This document shows positions 1 to 7,738 of a stretch of DNA of 64,000 bases, one piece after another (position 1 is the first letter of the stretch; the number at the start of each line of letters is the position of its first letter). Location of the stretch: positions 1-64,000 of the forward strand of contig JAGMWG010000012.1 of the NCBI GenBank assembly GCA_020744225.1, written 5' to 3'. Under the pieces are notes generated by a model that saw only the letters and a program-made list of their open reading frames with translations, was not told the DNA's origin and did no database searches. The position numbers and the translations under genes were made by a program. Source of the DNA: Paraphoma chrysanthemicola. Taxonomy: Eukaryota > Ascomycota > Dothideomycetes > Pleosporales > Phaeosphaeriaceae.

Positions 1-2164
1 TGTGTCCTGCCTTAGTCTCCATTCCTTGCTCTTTCCTGAGTTCCATGTATTCCTTGGCGATGTTGTGGAAGCCGTCCATCATGATGGTGCAGTTCTGATC
101 GTTTTCGTCATTGAGAGAGACTGATCCCTGGATCATATCCACCCCATAGCCATACTTGACTGCCTGATCGATGTTAAGGTCGATGTGCTTGAACTCAGTT
201 CTATCTCCCACCATCGCGTACTTGGTGTAATACGGGTAGCTGATCAACCAATACTCGCGCCGAAGACAAGCGTATAACAGCCAGTACTCAATGTCTCCTC
301 TAACGAGCTGCTGTGGGATAGAGTGGAACATAGCTCGATTCCAGCCCAGGTTTTCTTTCCCACCTATGCGGCGCTGGTGCCACCTGAACGCGTCGAAGGA
401 ACCGTCGATGATTTTCACCAAGTCTGGATCTTTGAACATCCACGAGAAACAGTCAGTGATCAGCGTGCCTGTGCGCCGAAATTCTTTTACAATCCCAGTC
501 CAGCCCATCTCCTTAATAATGCTATCGTAGTCCAGGTCAGGAGCCTCCAACATAGCTGGTCGAAATCGGTAGCTTAGCATATCTTGGTTCTCGTATTCCG
601 CGCGAAATCCAGCTCGAAACAGGACGCGATACTGAGGGTCGTTCTGATATTCTACCCACTTGTTAGGGTGGGTCTTGAGGACTTCCAACACGTTGCTCAT
701 GTTTTCCTGGTTCAGCGCCCGATGCTGAAGTCCGACTTTGGCTGCAATGAAGCGCAGGTGGTGAAAGCACACTCGACTAATGTCTTTCAACTTCTCCTTG
801 TTAGAGTTGACGCGCTTGCTCCGGTCCACAATCTCCTGCCACCAGAAGCTCAGTAGTCGGCTAATCGCGGCTCCCTTAAGAGGCTTCTTAGACTTGCCGG
901 CAGCCATCTGCTGGATGAGTTGGACGAGCTTCGAATTCTGGTCGCTGCATCGACACTTCACGTTGTCCCGAATTTGCTGCAAGTCCATGTTAGTCAGCCC
1001 GCCGTCATCATCATCTCCTAAGATTTGCGGTTCTTCTTCCACGACGTCCAGGTCAATTTCGTCTAAGGCCTCTGGGTTGTTGGCCACTAGAGCCTTGCGC
1101 GCTGCGGATCTCAGCTGTCGAGTCGGCAGAGGGCCCTCCATGGCAGGGGCCACGTCCATGTTCTCTTCCTGGACCAGCTGTTCTATGAGTTGGTCGGCCT
1201 TAGTAGCGTATTCGTGTCCTCTAGCCTCAAGCTGCTTGTCGGTCTTGCCCTCGGGATTTGGCTCCATGTCTCGGCCTACTGATCTCAGCTCTTGCAAAGC
1301 CCTTGCTTGTTCTTGCACCATCGCCTCTGGAGGCGCGAGCGGGCCCCCAGTTATGACTCCCCCATGTCTACCAACTGCTCCCAGCGTCATGTATTGCGCT
1401 GGGATCGGGAGGTTGAGTCCTTGGCACAGGGCAAGCTGATACTTCTCTTTCATCGTCTCCGCGTTAGGCAGGGTAATCTTCCAGTTCTCCGCAGGAAGGC
1501 CCTTGTGCTTGGTTGTTGGGTTCGTTGCCAGGTATTGAGTGAGCAAATATTGCCACATGCCGTTGAGCTCCCTATTCGTGAAATCCATCTTGTGCACGAG
1601 GCCGTATTCTTTGCCTTGGCTTGTGAGGTTGATGAAGTCGTCCTTCTGCCCTTGATCTGCTAGGACACCTTTTATCTTCCTGGAGGTCTCTGAGTCAGGG
1701 TCGCTCGAAACTTTGTCGTGAACCCAGTAAGTAAGGCAACGAAGGAACTCTTTGCAGTCAGTCCAGTCCACCCCAATCAAGTAGCATTTCTTGGGTCGTT
1801 GTGATGATTTGGCCGTAATTCGGTTCATAACGATGGTGTTCAAAACAGGAACCAAGTCCTTCATGTGCATGCGCTTCAGAACGTATGCCATGTCCGTTAT
1901 GCCTGTGGTGTTGTGTGGCAGGTCTGGACAGTAGGGTATGATGTAATCAGCCCATAGCTTGAAGTAGGTTTCCTTCAAATACGTGACTGCATTGCGGTGA
2001 GTAGTCATCCTCTCCCTCTTCCACTTCTCCCAGTCTGTGACCACTGGGTGTACGCGGCCGAAGTTGTTGGCGCCCCCGTATTGTGCCATAATTGCAGTCT
2101 GTGTGCGCAACCAGTTGGAGAAACCTACGAGCAGGCCCGCCGTGAGGTCAAGATGAAGGGTCAT
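1..2164 (-). CDS. Partial ORF with 2OG-Fe(II) oxygenase-like signature, downstream of the retroelement
   Basis: The minus strand is open without a stop from 2,182 to the left edge, giving at least 721 residues from the first ATG at 2,164; the C-terminus is outside the window. The visible protein has an N-terminal globular part with many W, Y and C residues, an acidic stretch (a run of D around 960-1,000), a K/R-rich patch (about 850-890), and a C-terminal region reading FKHIDLNI (about 187-210) and, some 40 residues on, MDGFHN (about 61-80). The spacing of H-x-D and a distal H, with 'IQGSVSL' between, fits the double-stranded beta-helix of 2-oxoglutarate/Fe(II) dioxygenases; this is inference from motif shape only. 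It lies on the same strand as gag and pol, about 1.8 kb beyond pol. It could be a third ORF of the element or an independent gene. Start is uncertain because the same frame looks coding further upstream. Confidence 0.6.
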   Translation of the reverse strand, partial: MTLHLDLTAGLLVGFSNWLRTQTAIMAQYGGANNFGRVHPVVTDWEKWKRERMTTHRNAVTYLKETYFKLWADYIIPYCPDLPHNTTGITDMAYVLKRMHMKDLVPVLNTIVMNRITAKSSQRPKKCYLIGVDWTDCKEFLRCLTYWVHDKVSSDPDSETSRKIKGVLADQGQKDDFINLTSQGKEYGLVHKMDFTNRELNGMWQYLLTQYLATNPTTKHKGLPAENWKITLPNAETMKEKYQLALCQGLNLPIPAQYMTLGAVGRHGGVITGGPLAPPEAMVQEQARALQELRSVGRDMEPNPEGKTDKQLEARGHEYATKADQLIEQLVQEENMDVAPAMEGPLPTRQLRSAARKALVANNPEALDEIDLDVVEEEPQILGDDDDGGLTNMDLQQIRDNVKCRCSDQNSKLVQLIQQMAAGKSKKPLKGAAISRLLSFWWQEIVDRSKRVNSNKEKLKDISRVCFHHLRFIAAKVGLQHRALNQENMSNVLEVLKTHPNKWVEYQNDPQYRVLFRAGFRAEYENQDMLSYRFRPAMLEAPDLDYDSIIKEMGWTGIVKEFRRTGTLITDCFSWMFKDPDLVKIIDGSFDAFRWHQRRIGGKENLGWNRAMFHSIPQQLVRGDIEYWLLYACLRREYWLISYPYYTKYAMVGDRTEFKHIDLNIDQAVKYGYGVDMIQGSVSLNDENDQNCTIMMDGFHNIAKEYMELRKEQGMETKAGH

Positions 2165-2182
2165 ACTGGCGTACCACACCGT

Positions 2183-2380
2183 CTAACATGTCTCGAGCCT
2201 CAGCTGGGTAACGCGCAATAGTTGGGACCGAAAATCTTGTATAGTGCGACCGTTATCCCACGCGATAGGGACGTCCTTGTAGTCGGCTATATCGGCTGTC
2301 TCTGCACTGTAGTCATAGTTAACAGCGAATTATTCTACCGTTGTATCGCATCAAGCTCGTGTCCGTGCGGTCAGGGTTTA
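2183..2380 (-). pseudogene. Coding-like upstream segment of the same frame, broken by stops
   Basis: In the same frame as the long minus-strand ORF, the stretch upstream reads as plausible protein (for example YDYSAETADIADYKD) but is cut by four stops, at 2,183-2,185 (TAG), 2,330-2,332 (TAA), 2,351-2,353 (TGA) and 2,378-2,380 (TAA). Each is one C-to-T change from CAG, CAA or CGA. I infer either RIP-type decay of the N-terminal part or introns whose borders I could not fix. Confidence 0.35.
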
Positions 2381-2604
2381 ATCAAGGCTGATCGGGCGAG
2401 GGCTGACAAGCCTGCGTGCGGATCACCCTGGGCATTCGGACTGCTTGGATTGTTGCCCCGTGTAGGTGGTGACACCGCTGTTGTGAGGGATTGATGGGGT
2501 GACTGCGACTGTCGCAAAGGACTCGTAACTGCTGGCGCCGACGCGTGAGGGGACGCTGGGTTACTAGGCGGCTGGCCGCGACGGTCGGTGGGCGTATTTG
2601 GCAT
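2371..2604 (-). CDS. Candidate first exon or small ORF, low-complexity P/S/Q-rich
   Basis: An ORF of 77 residues starts at an ATG in a strong fungal context (AACAACATGCC at 2,604) and stops at 2,371. The product is disordered in composition, rich in Pro, Ser, Gln and Ala. It lies about 175 bp downstream of a TATA-like box on the same strand and directly upstream of the long oxygenase-like frame, in a different phase. I suspect it is the N-terminal exon of that gene, joined by an intron I could not place with certainty. It may instead be a short leader ORF. Confidence 0.35.
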   Translation of the reverse strand: MPNTPTDRRGQPPSNPASPHASAPAVTSPLRQSQSPHQSLTTAVSPPTRGNNPSSPNAQGDPHAGLSALARSALIKP

Positions 2605-2778
2605 GTTGTTAAGCTGGCCTCCAAGGTGAGGGCTTAAAGGTCTTGTCGAGTATTCTTGTGGTTGTCGTAGACAAAAAGAAAGTTGAAGTGGCTGCTGCAA
2701 AGGTTGACTTGAAAGCTTGCTCAGCCTAGTCGATAGCAAAGTCGGGTGGGGAGAGAAATCTAGGGCTTGGGTTGAGAG

Positions 2779-2785
2779 TTTATAT
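2779..2785 (-). promoter_or_regulatory. TATA-like box
   Basis: The minus strand reads ATATAAA here, about 175 bp before the ATG at 2,604. It would give the leftmost minus-strand gene its own promoter, separate from the retroelement's. Confidence 0.35.
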
Positions 2786-2832
2786 GGCCTCTCTCCTTCC
2801 GCTCGCTCGCCGCCTCTTGCAAACGCTGGCAC

Positions 2833-3928
2833 TTGCGAGTGATTGCGATCCTACATGGCTGCCTGCTCTGATTGCAACTTTACCTGCGTCTCTCACTTGC
2901 TGTCTTCTTGCTTCTGGGCGGTGTAGAGTCGCGCATCTTTCCTACGATTGTCGTTTGCATCTTATTTGCCTCCCCAGCTTTTCGCGATGTTGATACCTCC
3001 TTGATTGCGAGTCCGCGGTGTCTGGCCATGTATGTGCTTCTTTCCATTATCTCTGACTGGGCTTCCGATTCTGAGAATGGTTGTTGTGTTGACGTTCCCT
3101 CTGAAGTTTGACGTAGGACGTTGAGTTTTGCTGGTAGTCGTTGAGGTTTGAAGTCGTAGATGCTGAAGCCAATTCAGCCTATCAGGAGCGTCCGCCGGCC
3201 CCGCGGACGCTCGCCATTGGCTGGCCGTGACACTAGCGTACGCTAGCGCGCACTAGCGCCAACCGCCTTCCTTGCGATCCTCTACACCTCATATTTTCCT
3301 TCCTTGAAGTATGCGCAACTACATCTCGCGCCGCCTGTCCTTGCTGCGCACGTACACTTCGTGATTTTCTTGTCTTTTCAGGTTCTCGCAGCTGATTTCG
3401 CGGCGCACCGTCTAATCGCGCGCCCTAAGCTCGCAGGAAATGCGAGCGCTCGAGGTCCTTTAGGGTTCCTTCAACTTCCTCTCCCCTCTTTCCTTGCGCC
3501 GCGAGCGCCAGCTACCTCATGGGTGGCCATGAGCCGGCCAGTGCTCGCTGGCGCCATGGATTCCAGGGTGGCGGTTGATGCAAGAAATAGATGGAAGGCT
3601 ATCCAGGTGCTGCTTATATATTCGGCGGCGGCGTTCCTCGGCTTCTCGGAGGAGGCCTCTCGTCGTGTGAGTCCTTCCCAGCTTACAAGTTAAGTTTGCG
3701 AGTTTCCCTGACTGTCTTGCAAAAACCTCGCTCTTTCTACGGGCGGGAAGAACGTACTGCGCAGCCTCTAATCCTGAGTCAGCCGACTGTCGCTGAAATT
3801 TTTCTCAAATTTTTCGTGCCGCCTATCGTCTGCGGCCCTCATCCCCTCCCCATCTTTAAATCAGCCGTCCCGGCTGATCCCCTACATTCCCTACTTTCCC
3901 TGCGATGGGCTTGTGGGTGGGAGTGGTA
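2833..3928. other. Gene-free spacer between pol and the leftmost gene, with palindromes
   Basis: I see no supported gene here. The stretch is GC-rich, with two clear symmetric elements: an 8-bp inverted repeat GCGTCCGC/GCGGACGC at 3,188-3,210 and a 14-bp perfect palindrome CTAGCGTACGCTAG at 3,233-3,246. By eye nothing matches the region upstream of gag, so I do not identify a 3' LTR here. Open frames on the plus strand in this spacer and across pol are not convincing genes. Confidence 0.5.
3181..3211. repeat. Palindromic module shared with gag
   Basis: This 31-bp stretch matches 27 of 31 positions of 8,413-8,443 inside gag. Its core is an inverted repeat with arms GCGTCCGC and GCGGACGC around a C/G loop. 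In the gag copy both arms carry one C-to-T change, leaving G-U pairs. Confidence 0.55.
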
Positions 3929-6900
3929 TTACTCCGACCTCTCTGAGTCGGAGTCGTCTGTATCTGCACGTACGAGAACATACTCTCCTCTTTCTTGTTC
4001 TGTCAGGGCCCGAGGGACTATTCGTAACGGCACCCGCTTCGCGGGCAGAGTGGCTTGTTTCGTCTGCGCCCTCACTTCTGCCTCTCTCCTCGCCGCAGTC
4101 TGTCTCAATGGCCGTTGACTCGTTCTGTCATCACCCTGCGCCAACTCTTCTGTCCGAGAATCATCCTTGTCCTTTGGCGGCGGGCGAAAGGTATGTGTCT
4201 TGCCCCAGAGCTCCGGGTTCCACAGTTTTATTCGTCCTCGGTTCTCCGCATCAATATCTTCCTCTCGTCGCGCGTGGAAAATCTTGAGTCTCCACCCTGG
4301 CACCGTGTGTGCAAAAGCTGTGCCGTCGAGATCCTCCAGCAAGTACGTCCCATGCTCAGCTACGGCAGTCTTGATTCTGTATGGGCCAAGCCATCGTGCA
4401 TCAAGCTTCCTGTTCCGACTCATATCAATTTCCCGCACGGAGTCCCAGAGAAGCACGAGTATCCCTGGCAGGAGGTCGTCCCGACGGATCTCCTTAGTGT
4501 CATCCCAGTATTCTTTCTTGGATGCTCGCATGCGCGTAATCTTCGATACCGCTTCTTTCAAGAACTGGTCTCGGAGGTCGATTTGCATCGCGCGCACTGC
4601 TAAGAGCTGTTCCCGGTTCCTTATTTCCCTAAACGGCAGCGTCTGCCATGTAGGCAGTGCGAGCTCAATCGGCAGCACTGGGTTCTGTCCTGTGACCATC
4701 TGGTACGGCGAGTATCCCGTCGATTCTTGGATGGAGATCCTGTCTGCAAGGAGAACTGTGGGCAGGTTGGTTACCCATGACCCCGTCAGTTTTGCCAGTG
4801 CGTTGACAATCGGCTTATGACCGCCTTCGATCTTTCCCTGAGCCTGCGGGTTATGTGACGATGACTGGATGCGCTTGACATTGTAGCGTTCTGCCAGGAG
4901 CTTCACCACTTTGGCAAAGTCCGGGCCTCCATCCACTATCATCCTCCTAGTCATACTCCAACGGCAGATGATGTCTTCGTATATGAACTTCGCTACTGTC
5001 GAGGATTTGTTGTTGGAGAGTGCACGCGCCTCTGGCCATCCACTCAAGTATTCCCTGGCAATGACCAGGAAACATTTGCCGTCTGAGTTTGGCATGTATA
5101 CGACATCGATTGCAATCGACTCCCAAAGTGCGAATGCGTACGTATTTGTCATCATGTCAACCGTCCTTTTCTGCGACCGCAGCTGGCATTCCACACACGC
5201 CTTGAGCACCTCTCGAATGTCTTGGTACATGTCCTTCCACCAGTAGCGTTGCGCCATCATGGAGTACACTCCGTTCACTCCGCGATGCCCGATGAATTCA
5301 TGAATTTCTCGTATTGCCGCGACTCGTAGGTCTTGGTCGTCAACGACTCTTCGTATCGCAATATTGCGGGACGTTTTCCTGAATAGGAACCCGTTTCGCA
5401 CGAAGAAGTTCATCGCCCGCTTTTTCCACGCTCGCAGTTGACCCCGCCTCATCGCTGGGGTCTTCAGCGTCGTCAGGAACTTAGCTATCTTTTCGGATTC
5501 ATCGCTGTATTCCAGGCGGAGCGTTCTAGATTCTGCCATAGGAGACGGGCTCTCCATGTTCGCGATCAGTGATTCGACGAATTCCTCAATGTCTTCTTCT
5601 GGTTCATCCGGCGCCGTCCATCCTTCTGGTTTCGGATAACGAGATAGAGCATCCGCTACCGCGTTTCTCTTCCCAGGGACATGCTTTATCTCAAAGTCCC
5701 AGGCGAGTATAGCAGCGATCCATCTGCTGATAACAGCCCCCGGCGTCTCTACTGATGAACGGTTGAGTTGGTGTATCAAAGTTTGTGCGTCTGTTTCGAT
5801 GGTGAAGTGTTGTGCGTACAACCATGGGGCAAATCTTTTGAGCGCCCAGACGACTGCTCGGAGTTCCAGTTTCGTGGAGTGCCACCGACTTTGTTCCGCA
5901 GACCAGAATGTACTTTCGAACCGGCAGGGATGCCTTCGCCCATCACGCCCAATCTGTTCTAATGACGCGCCGCCTCCTTCCATCGAAGCATCTACAGTAA
6001 CGAAGAGCATCCCTCCGTGTTCATAATCTGGGGTCATCAATGCAGGCGCGTTGGTGATGGCGTGTTTCATGTAGTCCATCGCCCTTCGTTGCTCCGCACC
6101 CCAGCAAAACTCCACATCCTTTTTCAGAAGATGGAACAACGGTTTCGCGTGCATCGCAAAGCCTTCCACCCATATTCTGTAGTATACGCAGATCCCCACG
6201 AATCCTCGGACTTCTCGCAGGTTGCGGCACGGCGGCCACCTGTTGATTTTGGCTGTCTTTTCTGAGTCCGGGGTGCGGCCATGCTTGGACACCTCGTATC
6301 CTACAATAATTAGGCTGTCCATGCCCCAGTGGCATTTCTTTCCTGATATAGTTCCTCGCGCCCTCTCAATGTCTGCCAATACCCCATCCAGCTGTATCAC
6401 ATGCTCCAGCACGAACTTCCGAATTCCTGGCATACTTTCTTCACCATCATATTCAGTTTTAGGCCCACCGCATGCAATGTCGTCGACGTAAGGGAGTGCA
6501 TGCGGCCAATGGTCCTTCAGGATCTTCATGATTGTGCGTTGGTATACAGCTACTGAGTTTGTCGCTCCCTGCTGTAGCGTACAACTCTGAACTAGTCCTG
6601 CAGGTGTTTGTTTTGCCGTCATATCCCTACTGTCTGGATGCAGGGTAATCTGGTCATAACCAGAGAACATGTCTGCCAGCGAAAGTATAGAGCATCCTGC
6701 AAACCGAGCCGAGAAGTCGTCAGTAGTAGGAGCCATGCCTGCATCTCGAATTGTGACCCTGTTCTGGAGTTGCGCATTGTCAATGAATCTGTGGGCGCCG
6801 TCTTTCTTGCGGACTAGATGCCACGGATTCCTATACTGGCTGTCGCTTCTTTCCAACGTCCCTCTTTCGAGTCGTTCCCGGATCATCTGCATCACTTCGA

Positions 6901-7738
6901 CTTCGAGCGATCTAGCGATTGGAAACATCTTTGCTTGCCACGCCTTATGCGGAATTGTCCGAATGCGGTAGGGTGGCCTAACCTCACGACTTATTCTCCC
7001 TGCCTCATTGAAGTCGAAGGCAATTGCAGGTTCTCTGTTGAACAGCATCTCCTTGAAGAGCTCTACCTCTCTTTCAAGTAACATGCTTCCAAAGTGCATC
7101 TGCTCAAATCTTGCAGGGGTGAGTCTTGTCCCGCGAGGGAATGCAGCGTATCTTTTCTCAAAGAGATGATCGAAAGGCCCTATGTCTGGAGGCCTAAGAC
7201 TTAGCGCTAGCAGTTGCCTCTCAATAGCTAGCTGTTTCCAATTCTCCAAACCGAGTTCGCTTGGTTCCGTAGCTCGAGGCGAGTCTACTGGTCGTACTTT
7301 GTCCGCTACTCGCTTGTGCATAGTGTTTACTCCAGGCAATTTCCTTCGCCGACACTTGTCTGTGGTCGCTTGTCTGTTGAGTTCGCACATAATGCTGTGC
7401 CACGGCACTGTACCTCGTGTATCCGGCTCCTCTGAGCCCTGGTACTGCGTTTCTCCAATCGGGCCTGGTTCCTCGGATTCTCCAACGCTGAAGTCCACTA
7501 CCTGCCTCCCCCACTGGGTCCATCTCATCCGGTCAGCATTACTAAATATGGGGGAATACTCACCAAACCCTTCCTCCTCCTGAATATATGCAGCTTCCCG
7601 TATATGCCTCACGTAGGCCCGGGAAGCTGCTCGTCGTTTTCCTAGGCCTTTCTCTCTCAGCAGACGCTCTTCGGCCACGAGGGCGTCCGCTAATCGTTTT
7701 CCGAATCTTCTGCATCTGGCGCTGGTACAGAATGCCTG
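3929..7738 (-). CDS. pol: Ty3/Gypsy-type retrotransposon pol (RT-RNase H-integrase)
   Basis: The polyprotein copies element RNA into DNA and inserts it. The frame is open from 7,738 to the TAA at 3,929 and is uninterrupted (about 1,250 residues after the first non-ATG start at 7,678). In order I see: reverse transcriptase with LVRKKDGAHRF, the SLADMFSGYDQ motif and the YVDD catalytic box (6,479-6,490); RNase H with the TVDAS and LELRAV blocks; an HHCC zinc finger (H...H...CVEC); an integrase core with Asp, Asp and Glu (IAIDVVY, VDGGPD, GKIEGG); and a GPY/F module (WLGPYRI). I see no chromodomain. There is no ATG at the front, and the frame overlaps gag by about 48 nt in the -1 phase, so translation by ribosomal frameshifting is likely. 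A slippery-like GGAAAAC lies just before the gag stop. The order RT-RH-IN marks the Gypsy/Metaviridae class. Confidence 0.93.
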   Translation of the reverse strand, partial: QAFCTSARCRRFGKRLADALVAEERLLREKGLGKRRAASRAYVRHIREAAYIQEEEGFGEYSPIFSNADRMRWTQWGRQVVDFSVGESEEPGPIGETQYQGSEEPDTRGTVPWHSIMCELNRQATTDKCRRRKLPGVNTMHKRVADKVRPVDSPRATEPSELGLENWKQLAIERQLLALSLRPPDIGPFDHLFEKRYAAFPRGTRLTPARFEQMHFGSMLLEREVELFKEMLFNREPAIAFDFNEAGRISREVRPPYRIRTIPHKAWQAKMFPIARSLEVEVMQMIRERLERGTLERSDSQYRNPWHLVRKKDGAHRFIDNAQLQNRVTIRDAGMAPTTDDFSARFAGCSILSLADMFSGYDQITLHPDSRDMTAKQTPAGLVQSCTLQQGATNSVAVYQRTIMKILKDHWPHALPYVDDIACGGPKTEYDGEESMPGIRKFVLEHVIQLDGVLADIERARGTISGKKCHWGMDSLIIVGYEVSKHGRTPDSEKTAKINRWPPCRNLREVRGFVGICVYYRIWVEGFAMHAKPLFHLLKKDVEFCWGAEQRRAMDYMKHAITNAPALMTPDYEHGGMLFVTVDASMEGGGASLEQIGRDGRRHPCRFESTFWSAEQSRWHSTKLELRAVVWALKRFAPWLYAQHFTIETDAQTLIHQLNRSSVETPGAVISRWIAAILAWDFEIKHVPGKRNAVADALSRYPKPEGWTAPDEPEEDIEEFVESLIANMESPSPMAESRTLRLEYSDESEKIAKFLTTLKTPAMRRGQLRAWKKRAMNFFVRNGFLFRKTSRNIAIRRVVDDQDLRVAAIREIHEFIGHRGVNGVYSMMAQRYWWKDMYQDIREVLKACVECQLRSQKRTVDMMTNTYAFALWESIAIDVVYMPNSDGKCFLVIAREYLSGWPEARALSNNKSSTVAKFIYEDIICRWSMTRRMIVDGGPDFAKVVKLLAERYNVKRIQSSSHNPQAQGKIEGGHKPIVNALAKLTGSWVTNLPTVLLADRISIQESTGYSPYQMVTGQNPVLPIELALPTWQTLPFREIRNREQLLAVRAMQIDLRDQFLKEAVSKITRMRASKKEYWDDTKEIRRDDLLPGILVLLWDSVREIDMSRNRKLDARWLGPYRIKTAVAEHGTYLLEDLDGTAFAHTVPGWRLKIFHARREEDIDAENRGRIKLWNPELWGKTHTFRPPPKDKDDSRTEELAQGDDRTSQRPLRQTAARREAEVRAQTKQATLPAKRVPLRIVPRALTEQERGEYVLVRADTDDSDSERSE
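7690..7738 (-). promoter_or_regulatory. Gag-pol -1 frameshift overlap
   Basis: The gag and pol frames overlap by about 48 nt, pol being -1 relative to gag. The end of the overlap contains GGAAAAC read as codons GAA AAC in gag, five to eleven nt before the gag TAG. It resembles but does not fully match the X-XXY-YYZ consensus. The exact slip site is inference. Confidence 0.45.

Noticed and set aside
291..1663. Plus-strand genes at the left edge
   Set aside because: Five overlapping plus frames are antisense to the long open minus frame and have no recognisable domain.
2833..3928. 3' LTR of the retroelement
   Set aside because: Position would fit, but by eye there is no match to the region upstream of gag longer than about ten bases apart from chance.
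3304..4603. Plus-strand genes opposite the end of pol
   Set aside because: Several overlapping plus frames exist, but they lie opposite the intact pol frame or GC-rich spacer and show no domains.
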